A stretch of 64,000 nt of DNA from Muraenolepis orangiensis (GCA_027704905.1 CM051021.1:1130490-1194489), one strand, 5' to 3'; counted from the stretch's first letter, positions 42,904 through 55,149 are shown. Notes: generated by a model from the letters alone, not told the origin. Made by a program: numbers and translations.

Positions 42904-44221
42904 GTGGAAACATCTCTCCGGGAGAAGACAAAGCTTCTGCCAATTGTGGAAAAGGTATGTACAGATGTGTTTTTTACTTCACTGCTCACTCATGCTTCAA
43001 TAACAATAGATATATTTTTCAATACATAATAAATATACATTATTTATTGCATCAGTCACCGACTCGACACAGCAACCTTTAAGCCGGAGGTTTCATAGAC
43101 TTTGCACATTCATTTTTCATGTTCATGTTTTTCTACATATTTAGGTGCAGACATCCATTGTGGCGTAAATGGGAATTCTCGGCCGTTTTTTCATGGCCTT
43201 AATATGGTTGACACACTAATTGACTGATATTCAGTCAATCATTATTTGATCGACTGATATGAAAAAGTATATTGTGAAATATTTTGTCATTCCCATGCAT
43301 TCATTCCTACATAAACTAGCTCTCAATCCCACATTAACAAACCATGGCACACTCACACTGATTGAATGGACGAACTGAACAATTCATATTAATTATTGTC
43401 ACTGTCTTGGACATGCAGGATACTGACACCACTACAAAGAGGGAGATTGCTCTCAAATGTCTCATCCTCAACATGGGAGAATCAGTGGAGGACCTGATCA
43501 AATAATTCCTGGTCAGGAAAGATTACTGTAGAGGTGTTAAAATGCTAGCTAAGGCTGTCCACTTTATATGATGTGTCACATTTTACATACCATTTTAGTT
43601 ATTTAGCAGGTGCTCTTATCCAGAGCGACGAAGTGCAATAGCTTACAAGTCAAATTCAAATATCACAAACACAGCGAGTAACCAATGGGCAGTCCTAGTA
43701 GTGTTTAAAGACGAGCTCAGACAATAGCTACAGACAAGAGCCAAAGCAATGCATCACGATAACTGCCTTCTTCCATTGCTTCCTACAGCCAATTATGGCC
43801 TTCCAGGATGTCCACGATATGTCTAACAGTTAGGCTATTCATCTGGGGGGAAAACCCAAGCTACGGTATATCAATTTCAGATTTCTTTTTTTCCTAAATA
43901 ATTTTCCAGGTGTCGGAGAAGGAAGAGGCTGGAGAACTTCTTCAGCAGGAAACCATTGCAATCTTTGTCATCAGAGATGCACAAGCTGCACCCAAACACA
44001 TTGGCATCATTCTTGAGGGACAAGAGGTTGTGAATAAGTTGGCGTCTGTTGCCAATGCTGTCGCCATTCTCCTGGGCTTCCTTTATGCTCTCAATCTGGA
44101 ATATCCCAAGACATTGAAATTTACGTTTCAATATATCCAGAAAGTCTTCATAGAGCTGGACCTGAAAGGCATGCCCACCAAGGTCAAGAAGCTGTATGAC
44201 CAGCTCTACAATAGCGCTTAG
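42904..44221 (+). pseudogene. SAMD3-like C-terminal region, three exons with one stop codon
   Basis: Exon a 42904-42954 (acceptor CTATTGGATTCCTCAG, donor AAG|GTATGT) encodes VETSLREKTKLLPIVEK. Exon b 43419-43511 (acceptor GACATGCAG, donor CTG|GTCAGG) encodes DTDTTTKREIALKCLILNMG then ESVEDLIK, a TAA stop at 43503-43505, and FL. Exon c 43910-44221 (acceptor TTTTCCAG) encodes VSEKEEAGELLQQETIAIFV and later IGIILEGQEVVNKL and LLGFLYALNLEYPKTLKFTF, ending LYDQLYNSA and TAG. All three join in phase 0. The pattern matches the C-terminal region of SAMD3-like proteins that are numerous in fish; its function is not known to me. The stop suggests a pseudogene, unless it is a sequencing error or polymorphism. 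5' exons were not found. Confidence 0.6.
43585..43670 (-). mobile_element. LINE/SINE 3' tail fragment in the SAMD3-like intron
   Basis: TTAGCAGGTGCTCTTATCCAGAGCGAC is the reverse complement of a common fish L2/SINE 3' end (compare 15383-15415). No body is present. Confidence 0.5.
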
Positions 44222-44604
44222 TTCAGGTTTCCCACACGTCCAAGTTTTCCAGTCTTTTTATTGTGTTCTGGCTGTTCAAGTACGCAACTGTTTTTCAATT
44301 GGTTTCAAAGGTCAATATGTTCGGTTGCCAGCTCTTCAAAGTTCCAAATCTGACCCTTGAGAACTTAGCTTACTGGCTAACTTAAGACTTAAGACTTTTT
44401 CATTTGGTTTCTTAAAGGTTTTGATGTGTGGGGCTGACAATCAGACCATTGAAACTTGACTGTTTTCTGGCAAGAATTATTTTTTATTTTGACAGACCTG
44501 GATGTAAACCAGGCATACAACTGCAGTGCGGTTATTTTATTATTTTAAATTGTTACATTTTATTTGAACAATGCAGATACCCTGTAAATAAGGTTGTTTT
44601 ATAA

Positions 44605-44612
44605 GTAATAAA
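44605..44612 (+). terminator. polyadenylation signal AATAAA
   Basis: GTAATAAACC about 385 bp after the SAMD3-like stop codon in an AT-rich 3' UTR-like stretch; the first good AATAAA after that stop. Confidence 0.45.
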
Positions 44613-45057
44613 CCCGTAAATATATATCACAATGTGTATTGAGTTATTGAATTATTGATGTAATCTATATTTTTTGGATTAGATTTAACATTCAGTTTAT
44701 GTTCCTTAAATGGGAAAAATTTAGTTGAACAAAATCTATTGGATAAAACAAATCATTTTTAGTGAATTGTGTTTCTTAAACGACAAACAACTGTTTGATA
44801 AAATATATATTTGTTTGTTTAGATTAAAAATAGAATTTAAATGAATTGACTTCCTTCAACAAGAAACATATATGTTGTGCCATGTGTTATATAATAGTTT
44901 CCATGGACATAAGAACAATTGTTTGAGGCAAGTTAATTATTTGTCATTGGCTCAAGCTATATAGTATAGATGTGAACCATTTCCCTACATTTTTTTAATT
45001 GGTTGAATGAAATATTTTTATCAGTGTACTTGGGGGAAAAGGTGCCAGTCGTCCTCC
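44613..45057. other. AT-rich, no gene seen
   Basis: AT-rich sequence without a recognised feature. Confidence 0.45.
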
Positions 45058-45232
45058 TGGGCACTGCCGAGGTGCCCTTGAGCAAGGCACCAGATCCCTA
45101 CACTGCTCCCTGGGCAGCTGTATATACAAAAGCTGCCCAATGCTCCTAATACTAGGATGGGTTAAATGCGTGTGTGTACATGTATGTGACCAATAAAGAG
45201 GATTTAAAATCCTCCAGATTCAGATTAGAAGA
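45058..45232 (+). mobile_element. tRNA-derived SINE, copy 6 (5'-truncated)
   Basis: Body GGGCACTGCCGAGGTGCCCT then TGAGCAAGGCACCAG, GATGGGTTAAATGCGTGTGT and tail AATAAAGAGGATTTAAAATC; the tRNA-like head is missing. Confidence 0.85.
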
Positions 45233-45691
45233 GGTTTCATTCCCATTCTGGTCCATTCTGGAGGTTTCTGGGCCTCCAGATCCATCCTAAAGAAGTAGAA
45301 GTAGTATCACACAAACACAAATCCAGAGTGGAAAAGGGGTAGGGGAGAGGGGGGAGGGAGGAGGAGGGGGGAAGGGAGGGGAGGAGGAGGGGAGAGGGGG
45401 CAAGGGATGTGACAGCGTTATCTCTGGTCTCGTCCCCGCCGCTCCGCAGCCTCACAGTGGATATCACGCTATCAGCCACCGCGCCGTGGTTACCATCCAG
45501 GGGCGCGTTTATGTCCTCATCTGCTCTCCCCCTGCCTCCTCCCCCTCCCCCCCTCCTCCTCCCCCCACCCATGTTCTTTTGGTTGATTGTGTCTGAATAG
45601 ATTAATAGATACGCGGCTATACGTTAATATATTTAAATGACTGGGGATGACTCACAGGTTAAAGATAACAATGTCTGTGTCAGGAATAGTG
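45233..45691. other. no gene seen; purine- and pyrimidine-rich blocks
   Basis: G/A-rich at 45335-45410 and C/T-rich at 45520-45570. The frames over it are low complexity, and the central GC-rich part (45412-45510) has no recognised domain. Confidence 0.4.
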
Positions 45692-45875
45692 AAGGAATAA
45701 GAGATAAATCAACTAGCTTCATGGCTGTATGCTCTATAAGGAATAAGAGATACATCAACTAGCTTCATGGCTATATGCTCTATAAGGAATACGAGATGAA
45801 TCAACTAGCTTCATGTCTGTATGCTCTATAAGGAATAAGAGATGAATCAACCAGCTTCATGGCTGTATGCTCTAG
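45692..45875. repeat. 46-bp minisatellite, four copies
   Basis: Units starting AAGGAATAAGAGATAAATCA at 45692, 45738, 45784 and 45830, each continuing ACTAGCTTCATGGCTGTATG and CTCTAT. Confidence 0.93.
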
Positions 45876-46278
45876 ACCCCCTGGGGTCCCTACACATCAA
45901 TGGTGGTGTCACAGCACCAGGAGATGTTGTACCTTTTGTATCCATCCTACAAATCAACTCAACTAAATCAACAAATCAACAAAATAAAAATGACAAATAT
46001 TCAACCACAATGTTGTTGTTAGTTGAGTCACGCCAGACGACATGGACACAGATCACGCTGCTGCAGTACACAAGACAGCGACTGACAGGCTCTTGTGAGA
46101 CTCTCTCTCTCTCTCTCTATCTCTCTCCCTCTCTCTCTCTCTCTCTCCCAGGAGAGGGAGAGAGAAGGATGATAGATTGCAGAGCCTCTAGCAGAGTCTC
46201 TCTGAGCTTCAGTCTCTCACTTGTGCAGACGTGTCGGGGTACTTTGAGTTAGGGAGTTTGTAGTGTAGTGTTTTTGTG
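45876..46278. other. no gene seen; short CT run
   Basis: Contains CT-rich sequence at about 46098-46150. No exon recognised. Confidence 0.4.
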
Positions 46279-46460
46279 TGTGGGAGGAAGGAGGGAGGGA
46301 GGTAGGCAGGCAGGCAGGCAGGGAGGGAGGAAAGGAGGGAGGGAGGTAGGCAGGGAGGGAGGGAGGGAGGGAGGGAGGGAGGGAGGGAGGTAGGGAGGGA
46401 GGGAGGGAAGGAGGGAGGGAGGGTAGGAGGGAGGTAGGGAGGGAGGAAGGTAGGTAGGGC
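46279..46460. repeat. (GGGA)n tetranucleotide array with GGTAGGCAGG variants
   Basis: GGAG/GGGA units with GCAG and GTAG interruptions. Confidence 0.95.
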
Positions 46461-47647
46461 GGATGGCTCAACCTAACTAGACACTGTGGTGGCAGCTCAC
46501 AGCTACCAGTGGCCCTCTCCAGTTGATCAGGCCGGTCACAGCGGACCCGTCAACACAGATAATACAAGTCATTTATATATCCAATACATATACTGTATAT
46601 ACATGTGGATGGGAAAAGAGAGATTGGCATAGATAGATGAGCTAATCACAGGTGAACACGACAAATCAGATGCACCGGAAGGCAGATTTGTATCCAGGTG
46701 GTTAACAGAATATGTCTTAGAGCAGTGGTCTTCAACCAGGGGTACTGCAGGGGGTCCACCAACATGATGAATGCAGAAACCAATTCTCGCCATCACCTTT
46801 GCCTCCCACGTTTCACTCAAATTCCACCTTCAAGTCAGTGTTTGCGCCTCAGGGAGCTTCCAGGTCATAGACATAGATAGACCCGAACCAAAACCTGTGC
46901 ACTATTCATTATATGTCAGCTCTACGGGATACCTACCCTTATCTGGTGTCTCTTTGTCCCTGAAGCCCCTGAATAAAGACAGACAGATAGAGGGGGGGAA
47001 AGGGGAGAGGAAGGTTTAAGGATGGAGAGACGATAGGGAGAGAGACAGACTGAGAGAGTCTATCTAAATGCGTCTCCTATATAGTCCACTCCCTCTCCTG
47101 TGTGTGGACGTGCTCCTGAACAGCTTGGGAACTCCCCATCAGCTGGAGTCTGGAGGTATGGAGGAAACATCAGAAGCTGGTTATCCAGAGGCTTATTATG
47201 GGCGGTTTTTTATTCATTATATCTGGGACGACCTCATTATTATCCTGCATTACAGACCTTACCACAATACAGCTACCCACACTGAGCTTGACTCCGGTTC
47301 AAATATCTCACCCCCTGTGGGTCTGTTTGATGGGAGGCTTCTGTTATCCACTGTGTTGCTAAAACACCCTCGTGATAAGAAATACTAAAACTGTAAAATA
47401 ATATTTTTCACTGCTTATAACACAAGACACACAACACAACAACATTTACAGCCAGTGCCGATTGTCCTCTAGAGGAACAGGAAGCAGATGGAGGTGCTAG
47501 TTTCTCTTCTCTGAGACCCATCTCTCTGCAGGCCATCTTCAGAGGGAGCCACAGTGCAATCACACTTCAACTAACAGGAGACATATCTTTATATATAACA
47601 TATCTCCTGGAGGAACCAAGGGACTCTGCAGGTGATGCACCACTGAA

Positions 47648-47650
<3 letters not shown>
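46461..47650. other. no gene recognised
   Basis: Mixed sequence. AGCAGTGGTCTTCAACCAGG near 46721 resembles a hAT-type terminus with no partner. The frames of 80-106 codons here have no family motif. Confidence 0.4.

Positions 47651-47723
<73 letters not shown>
47651..47723. repeat. (CT)n microsatellite
   Basis: About 36 CT units that lead directly into the duplicated block. Confidence 0.97.
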
Positions 47724-47725
<2 letters not shown>

Positions 47726-48046
47726 ATTTCCACTGACTGCTCTTATCAACTCCAAATCTATGCTGGGAAATTGTACAGGAGAGGTCCCGGCAGTGCCAGT
47801 TCTGCACATGGCTGAGTGGAACAGAGAGAGAAAGAGAGAACGAGAGAGAGAGAGAGCGAGAGCGAGAGCGAGAGCGAGAGCGAGAGCGAGAGAGAGAGAG
47901 AGAGAGAAATAAAGGATAGAGAGATGAGAGGAGAGGTGCGTTCAGAGAAGGTACAAAAAGGCGAGAGACGGAGAGTAGGCCAGCAATCACTTCTGCAAAG
48001 CTGAGAGGGCTTCAAGAGCCATGGAGTGGTAAAGGGAGAAATGAGA
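47724..48046. repeat. duplicated block, copy 1
   Basis: Near identical to 59654-59926 in the same orientation, from ACATTTCCACTGACTGCTCT to GTAAAGGGAGAAATGAGA. Differences seen are a few substitutions (for example TGCTGGGAAA versus TGCTCGGAAA) and an extra GAGAGC hexamer array (47853-47890) here. Both copies follow a long CT run. Confidence 0.93.
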
Positions 48047-48059
48047 AGAGGAAGGGAGA

Positions 48060-48270
<211 letters not shown>

Positions 48271-48407
48271 AGGGAGAGAGGGAATGTAGCTGAGAAGATT
48301 GAGGGGCGGGGGTGCAGTAGCAGATGGAGGACAGCCGAGGTTACAGACACAATGAGGATGGGGGAATGTCATTGGATGCCCTGTGCATACGTGTGTGTGT
48401 GTGTGTG

Positions 48408-49747
48408 ACGGCACTGCTCGCAGTGACAGAGTCTCTTCGTGATGCCAGAAGCTCGTCCCTCTCATCAGTACTGATCCTTCTCGACCTGTCTGCGGCGTTC
48501 GACACAGTGAACCACCAGATCCTCCTCTCCACTCTCGCCAAGCTTGGAATCGCTGGAACTGCGTTATCCTGGTTCACCTCCTACCTTGCAGATCGCACTT
48601 ATCAGGTCACATGGAACGGTTCCCTGTCCAGACCCTGCACCCTGGACACCGGAGTCCCCCAAGGCTCAGTATTGGGACCCCTTCTGTTTTCTCTTTAAAC
48701 TAAATCGCTAGGCTCTGTAATCACATCTCATGGCTTCTCCTATCACTGCTATGCAGATGACACTCAACTGTTTCTCTCCTTTCCCCCCTCAGAAACCCAA
48801 ATCGCAACACGCATCTCTAAATGCCTGGCCGACATCAGCAGATGGACAGCCGCCAACCACCTGAAGCTCAACCTTGACAAGACTGAGCTCCTCTTCATAC
48901 CGGGGAAAGACTGCCCTCAGATGGACCTACTGGTCACCATCGAGAACACCCAAGTCTCCCCCTCAACCACAACAAGAGACCTTGGTGTGGTGGTAGATGA
49001 CCAGCTGTCCTGCAATGCCAACGTCACCGTGGTGGCCCGATCTTGCAGAATTGCCCTCTACAACATCCGCAGGATCCGGCCCTTCCTCACACGTGAAGCG
49101 GCGCAGATCCTGGTCCAAGCGCTCGTCATCACCCGCCTCGACTACTGCAACTCTCTCCTGGCGGGACTCCCCGCCTCTGCAACCAAGCCCCTCCAACGCA
49201 TCCAGAACGCAGCAGCACGCCTGGTATTCAACCTACCAAAATTCTCCCACGTGACCCCTCTCTTCCGCGATCTCCACTGGCTTCTGGTAAATGCTCGCAT
49301 CAAGTTCAAGACTCTGGTGCTGACCTTTAGGGCAGTCAATGGAACTGCCCCAGCCTACCTCCAGGCATTGGTCAAGCCCTACATCCCAGCCAGAGCGCTC
49401 CGCTCAACTTCTGCCAGGCGACTTGTTCGACCTTCACTGATGACAACCAAGCATCGCTCGTCCAAGACCCAGCTCTTCACGGCTCTGGCTCCACAGTGGT
49501 GGAATGAACTCCCGTCTCATGTCAGGATGGCAGAGTCCCTCGCCAGCTTCCGCAAGAGACTCAAGACCCACCTGTTCAGAGTCAACCTGGACTCTCCTTG
49601 AACCCTCCTTATCCTTTGTGAACCCCTAACTTGCTTAAGTCCTGACTTTAATAGCTCTTAGCATGTTGTATATTCTAGCAAGTGTATATCCTTAATGTTG
49701 ATAACACGCTCTTATCACAGCTACTTAAGCAGGTGACCTGGCAGTAC
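48408..49747 (+). mobile_element. L2-clade LINE, truncated at both ends (L2 copy 2)
   Basis: Plus-strand reverse transcriptase from TALLAVTESLHDARSSSLSS, including LDLSAAFDTVNHQILLSTLA, CYADDTQLFLS and LPKFSHVTPLFRDLHWLLVN, to RLKTHLFRVNLDSP and TGA at 49601. A single TAA at about 48697 (Tyr codon in copy 1) interrupts an otherwise continuous frame. The 3' UTR stops at GGCAGTAC (49747), about 180 bp short of the L2 3' terminus present in copy 1. The 5' junction is inside a GT run. Confidence 0.9.
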
Positions 49748-50709
49748 TGTCAGCCCGTGACTTTAAACTGCTTGACTTTAAAGCGTGACCTGACGACCTA
49801 GACGCAGGGAGGTTAGCAGGACTCACATCTTGCCCACAAAGTAAAGATACACCAAACCTGAACATCGCCACCGGAGCTCTGGCCGTCAGCCGATTCCCCT
49901 TTTCACTAAGTGGGTAATTTTGACAGTTTGTGGCGTCTGCTTTCCCGGGCATTTAGGGGCCCTTGTCGCTGATATACGCGGTCACGGCTCCTCTCTTTCC
50001 TGTGGCCCCAATTTGGTGGAACTTCCCACGGATGTCGGGACTGCAGAGTCACTGCCCATCTTCCACCGCAGGCTGAAAACTCACCTCTAAAGGAAACACT
50101 AACAGGATCCTTCCTCCTAGCGCATCTGCTTATCACTTTTACTAGCGTACTAGCATCTTACTAAGAAGATTGTTTTCTTGTTAGTTCGATATTGTTATAT
50201 TGTATAGAACATTATATTGTATTGTTCAGTGACAAGGATTAAAGTTTAGAATGCAAATGAATCCCCTTAAAAGCGACAGTCTAAAGCAGATCAATAAATA
50301 ACGGGAGCCAGCCCGTTTTGTCCCCCCCCCACAGGCCCCATCTATAAAGCATGGTTTTAATACACCAGCTCCCGTGGCTCAGAACCACCAGACCCGGGTC
50401 TGCAGCAACGGGAGGTGAAAAGCTGTGTATTTAACGGTGACCCATAAACCTTCCTGTGGAAACAATCAGTGGAACACAAAGCTACTTTACCCCCCCCCCC
50501 GGACGGTTAGCTTAGCACGTTTTTAGACAACGTCCCAGCGTGACGTCTTGTTCAAGGGAAACAACACGGCCCCTCATGCCTTTGTTACAGTAAGAAACAT
50601 GCTCACCGGAGAGGCACCCAGTTAGACCCCGGCTGAGCTATGTGAGGGAAGTCGTGGATACAACAGTTAGCCGATCCTCTATCTCAATCTCAATCTCAAT
50701 CTCAATCTA
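49748..50709. other. LINE protein C-terminus trace, otherwise no gene
   Basis: Near 50010-50092 the plus strand reads ELPTDVGTAESLPIFHRRLK then THL, a typical L2-type LINE C-terminus of another subfamily. The rest is mixed sequence with C-runs (50320, 50490). Confidence 0.55.
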
Positions 50710-50711
50710 AA

Positions 50712-50840
50712 TCTGGATAATTGAATCCTCTTTATTGGTCACATACATAGTACATGGTACACACACAGTGAAATGTGTTTCTCTGCATTTAACCCATCCT
50801 AGTATTAGGAGCAGTGGGCAGCTATTGTATATATTGTATA
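50712..50840 (-). mobile_element. tRNA-derived SINE tail, copy 7
   Basis: Minus-strand tail: CTGCCCACTGCTCCTAATAC, TAGGATGGGTTAAATGCAGA and AATAAAGAGGATTCAATTAT. A short ATCTCA array (about 50675-50710) lies beyond its 3' end. The head is missing, replaced by Rex1 copy A. Confidence 0.85.
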
Positions 50841-50845
50841 TATTG

Positions 50846-51826
50846 CCGCGAGAGTTCTCCCATGTGCTTCTTGTTATTGTTTACATTCCACCGTCGGCAA
50901 ACGCGGCGCTCGCGTGTGACGTCACCCACTCCGTCGTCGCGAGACTTCAGACACAGCACCCTGAAGCATTCATCGCGATATCTGGGGACTTCAACCACGT
51001 GACTCTGGCTGCAACACTGCCCACCTTCAAGCAGTTTGTGGACTGTCCCACCAGGGAAAACAAGACACTGGACCTGCTGTATGCCAATGTTAAGGAGGCA
51101 TACAGCGCCACTGCCCTTCCTCCTCTTGGAAGGTCAGACCACAACCTCATCCACCTTCAGCCCCTGTATAGGCCTCTAGTACAGCGGCTGCCTGTGACCA
51201 CAAGGACTGTGAGGAGATGGTCACAGGAGGCCGATGAGGACTTGCGGGGCTGCTTTGAATCAACAGACTGGGATTTCCTCTGTGATTTGCATGGAGAGGA
51301 CCTTGATGATCTCACGGAATGTATAACAGGGTACATCAACTTCTGTGTGGATAGTGTTGTTCCCATAGAGACTGTACGCTGTTTCCCCAACAACAAGCCA
51401 TGGGTCACCCGAGACATCAAGGTCCTGCTCAATGAGAAGAAGAGGGCCTTCAGAGATGGGGATAGGGAGCAGATGAGGCGGGTTCAGAGGGAGCTGAAGG
51501 AGAGGATCCAGCAGGGCAAAGACAACTACAGGAGGAAGCTGGAGCACAAACTTCAGCAGAACAACCTGAAGGATGTGTGGAGTGGCATGAGGAGCATCAC
51601 TGGCTACACACAACCTGGTAGCCAGACAATAGGGGGGGGTCCTGATCGGGCCAACGAGTTGAATTTGTTTTTCAATAGATTCAATGAGTGGGCTCCGGTC
51701 TACCCCCCCTCCCCCAGCCCCTCTACAACCATTCCCCTCCCCCCAGCCGCGTCCCCCCCCCACCGCCCTCCGCATCGTCTCTCCCCCACCACCACTACCT
51801 CACCCCTCCCCCATCACACACAGTGA
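50846..51826 (+). pseudogene. Rex1 copy A endonuclease C-terminal part and linker
   Basis: The frame encodes REFSHVLLVIVYIPPSANAA, AISGDFNHVTLAATLPTFKQ and LGRSDHNLIHLQPLYRPLVQ, the last third of an APE-type endonuclease (S-D-H motif seen), followed by a charged linker (KKRAFRDGDREQMRRVQREL). It runs through an eight-G run at about 51632 in frame and then ends at 51826 after a frame change in the C-rich segment 51700-51770. The endonuclease N-terminus is missing. It reads through from SINE sequence at its 5' side, which has no meaning. Confidence 0.85.
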
Positions 51827-51849
51827 CTCTTCCTACCCCCACACACGGC

Positions 51850-53277
51850 ACACATACCTTCACAGCTGAGCAGGTGAGGAAAGTGCTGTGCAGGCTCCAT
51901 CCAGGCAAGGCTGCTGGTCCTGACGGCGTCAGCCCGAGGGCCCTCAAAACATGTGCTGCCCAGCTGAGTGGAGTCCTGCAGTACATCTTCAACCTGAGCA
52001 TGAGACTGGAGAGGGTCCCTGTGCTGTGGAAGACATCCTGCCTGATGCCGGTTCCGAAGAAGGCACGTCCCAGCACCTCAAACGACTACAGACCGGTGGC
52101 GCTGACGTCCCACGTGGCGAAATCCTTTGAGAGGCTGGTCCTGTCGCTTCTTCGGCCCCTGGTCAGATCATCGCTGGACCCTCTTCAGTTTGCCTACCAG
52201 CCGAAACTGGGAGTGGAGGACGCCTTCATCTTCCTGCTTCATCGTGCCTACGCCCACTTGGACAGACCCGGGAGCACTGTGAGAATCATGTTTTTCGACT
52301 TCTCCAGTGCGTTCAACACCATCCGGCCTGCCATGCTGGGGAGTAAGCTGACGGCGATGAAGGTGGACTCTTCCCTGGTGTCCTGGATTACTGACTATTT
52401 GACTGGTCGTCCACAGTTTGTCAGACTGCAGAACTGTGTGTCTGACACTGTGGTCAGCAGCACTGGTGCTCCACAGGGAACTGTTCTTTCCCCATTCCTG
52501 TTCACCCTTTACACCTCAGACTTCCAGTACAACTCTGTGTCCTGCCATCTGCAGAAGTTCTCGGACGACTCTGCAGTTGTTGGTTGTGTCAGCGAGGGAA
52601 ACGATGAGGAGTACAGGGGTGTCGTGGACTCTTTCGTTGAGTGGTGTGAGCTGAACCACATGCAGCTCAACACTGACAAGACGAAGGAGATGGTGGTGGA
52701 CTTCCGCAGGTGGAAATCCACACCCACACCCATTTCCATCAAGGGTGTGTCCGCTGAAGTTGTTCAGGAATATAAATACCTGGGAGTTCACCTGGACAAC
52801 AAACTGGTCTGGGCCAAGAACTCTGAGGCTGTTTACAAGAAGGGCCAGAGCCGTCTCTACTTCCTGCGGAGGCTCCGGTCCTTCAACGTTTGCAACAAGA
52901 TGCTGAATGTGTTCTACCAGTCGGTGGTAGCCAGTGCCATCTTCTCCGGTGTCGTGTGCTGGGGAAGCAGGTTGAGATCAGCAGACGCCAACAAGATCAG
53001 CAGGATTGTCAGGAAGGCTGGCGCTGTCCTGGGGGTCCAGCTGGACTCCTTGTTGGTGGTGTCTGAGAGAAGGATGCTGCGCAAGCTGCGTAGTATCCTT
53101 GACAACAACTCTCACCCTCTCCATCAGGTGCTGACCTCATATAGAAGCACCTTTAGCAACAGACTCATTCCACCCAGGTGCACCACAGAACGCCATAGGA
53201 AGTCATTTCTTCCTGTGGCCATCAGACTCTTTAATTCATCTACCTCGGGTCGTGAGAGTGACAGTGAGACTCAGTGA
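51850..53277 (+). pseudogene. Rex1 copy A reverse transcriptase
   Basis: Open for about 475 codons: AEQVRKVLCRLHPGKAAGPD, SNDYRPVALTSHVAKSFERL, FDFSSAFNTI, GAPQGTVLSPFLFTLYTSDF, FSDDSAVVGCVSEGN (catalytic box F-S-D-D, where many relatives have F-A-D-D), NTDKTKEMVVDFRR, YKYLGVHLDNKLVWAKNSEA and LPVAIRLFNSSTSGRESD, stop at 53277. The RT itself is intact, but it is out of frame with the preceding endonuclease-linker because of the C-run change. Confidence 0.87.
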
Positions 53278-53718
53278 CCTGAGGCCAACGTACTTTATTA
53301 TTATTATTGTTTTGGTCAACGTACTGTAAATCATCTCACTGTGACTTTGCACTGTAAATTCTATTTCAAATTCTAATTCACTTTTCACTTTTCACATGTC
53401 ACTTTTTCAGTTATTTATTAATATATTATTACTGCCAATTTGCACTATACGTATTGTTGTGTATTGTATATACCTACGTATTACTGTAATAATACTGTAA
53501 ATTGTGTTCATCTTCATCGATCAATACATTTAGATTTCATTTAGAGTTATTTTAATTATATTTTTGTTTATACTAGTTTTATTTAGTTAGTTGTTTTTAG
53601 TTTTTTAGCTTAGGTATTAGTATTTTTGTGTGTGCATTTATTCCCCCTGTGTCAACTGTTGCACCTTAATTTCCCTCGGGATTAATAAAGTAATCTGAAT
53701 CTGAATCTGAATCTGAAT

Positions 53719-54122
53719 ATAAAGCACCCGGGGAGAATTGGTGAGAAGCAAAACCAGGTCAGCCCCCCACCAATAAAACCAACATCAAGATGTCCCAGAT
53801 GGCTGTTGGACACAAAGGCTTCCCTACACGGGGGTGAAAGAGTTGAATGAATTGTCTTTGGAAAGCGAGATAATAATCTATTCAGGGGAAGCTGCAGAAT
53901 CCTGACGACTCATAATAAACACATAGAGCCAGAGATCTCATCCATGCTTTGATGTTTGGAGGCATTAGAACTAAAGTGTCTTCTTGAGGACCTGTTTTTT
54001 CCCCCGTGCTTTTCCTTTCCAGGCAATTTAGTGGGCGGTCTCCGCTCATCTTGCTTTAGCGCTGCGATGACGGCAATACATGTTTTGGAAACGGATGGTG
54101 GGCGGATGAATCAGCGCCAGCA
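53719..54122. other. no gene seen
   Basis: Mixed sequence between Rex1 copy A and an AAG repeat. Confidence 0.4.
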
Positions 54123-54123
54123 C

Positions 54124-54202
54124 AGAAGAAGAAGAAGAAGAAGAAGAAGAAGAAGAAGAAGAAGAAGAAGAAGAAGAAGAAGAAGAAGAAGAAGAAGAAG
54201 AA
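54124..54202. repeat. (AAG)n trinucleotide array, about 26 units
   Basis: Uninterrupted AAG/AGA; polypurine-polypyrimidine. Confidence 0.97.
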
Positions 54203-54735
54203 ACACGGAAGGTTCTTAGTTTCTATCTAGACTGAACCACAGCCGCTGAGTTTACCTGTTCACCTGGAGCCCAACACCATGAGAATAGAGCCCTTTGCAA
54301 GATCCGATATCGACAATAACGAGCCCGTTAGGGTAAATGAGGAGTGGGCGGGCCCCGCTACAATGCTATGTGAACCATATTTTTGGTTTTGTGCTGCGGT
54401 GTCTTCGGTGCATCCATCAGTCCGCTGGGCTATCCCCTCACTAGCCCTCCTCCCATTGGTCGGAGCTTTAGCCCCTTGGGCTCTCTGGGACCTCATTATA
54501 AGATGACATCAGCCCCACAAGGGTTTAGACTCACTGTGTGATATTTTGGTACCCAGCCCTCTCTCCCCAGAGAGATGAAACATCACAGCATTAGCTTAAT
54601 GGCTTTGCCTCATCTTTCACTGTTATTGATCGTCTGCCAGAGGTCGCTAATGCATGGTTTAGAGTCAGAGATTTGTTCTTGTGACGAACCCTGTTCCGGT
54701 ATTACACACAATGACCGTAACGAGAGCATGAGATC
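54203..54735. other. no gene recognised
   Basis: Mixed sequence; frames of 75-78 codons on both strands lack family motifs. Confidence 0.4.
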
Positions 54736-54893
54736 ATTAAAATCATTATCATCACCACCATCACCATCATCACCATCATCACCATCATCAAAGACTCTGG
54801 TGGTGGTGGTGGTGGTGGTGGTGGTGGTGGTGGTGGTGGTGGTGGTGGTGGTGGTGGTGGTGGTGGTGATGGTGGTGGTGGTGGTGGTGGCTG
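54736..54893. repeat. (ATC)n then (GGT)n trinucleotide arrays
   Basis: ATC/CATCACC units at 54736-54790, then about 31 GGT units (54797-54891) with one GAT. Confidence 0.97.
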
Positions 54894-55044
54894 GTTTGAA
54901 GGGATACAACTTAGCAAGTGATACCAGACAGTGAAGTAAAAAGCACTGCCCACCAAGCCTCTTCAATTCACCAGGAAAACAGACACCTTTCAGGTGAAGA
55001 GAAGAGCCCCACATTTGCTCTGGCTGAGCAAAGCTTTCAGGCTG

Positions 55045-55105
55045 ACATGCAGGCAGACAGACAGACAAGCAGACAGACAGACAATCAGACAGGCAGACAA
55101 GCATT
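55045..55105. repeat. short (CAGA)n array
   Basis: CAGGCAGACAGACAGACAAG-type tetramers. Confidence 0.9.
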
Positions 55106-55149
55106 TTCTTTGCAGGAAGCTTATAAGTACAATTGTGACGACATACATA

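Larger units (their letters stand above)
50846..53718 (+). mobile_element. Rex1-type LINE, copy A
   Basis: 5'-truncated within the endonuclease. It shares almost all of its length with copy B (offset 5100 bp) and its 3' part with copy C at 3661. The reverse transcriptase contains the Rex1 hallmark FFDFSSAFNTIRPA, and the DNA TTCTCCAGTGCGTTCAACACC is close to the conserved Rex1 sequence used for fish Rex1 surveys. Ends AATAAAGTAATCTGAATCTG with TCTGAA repeats. Confidence 0.9.

Noticed and set aside
50735..50845. Extension of the Rex1 copy A frame upstream to an ATG at 50735
   Set aside because: This part is antisense SINE sequence that happens to be open; it is not part of the LINE protein.
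54124..54202. Poly-Arg frame across the AAG array
   Set aside because: It is a trinucleotide repeat without a supporting gene around it.
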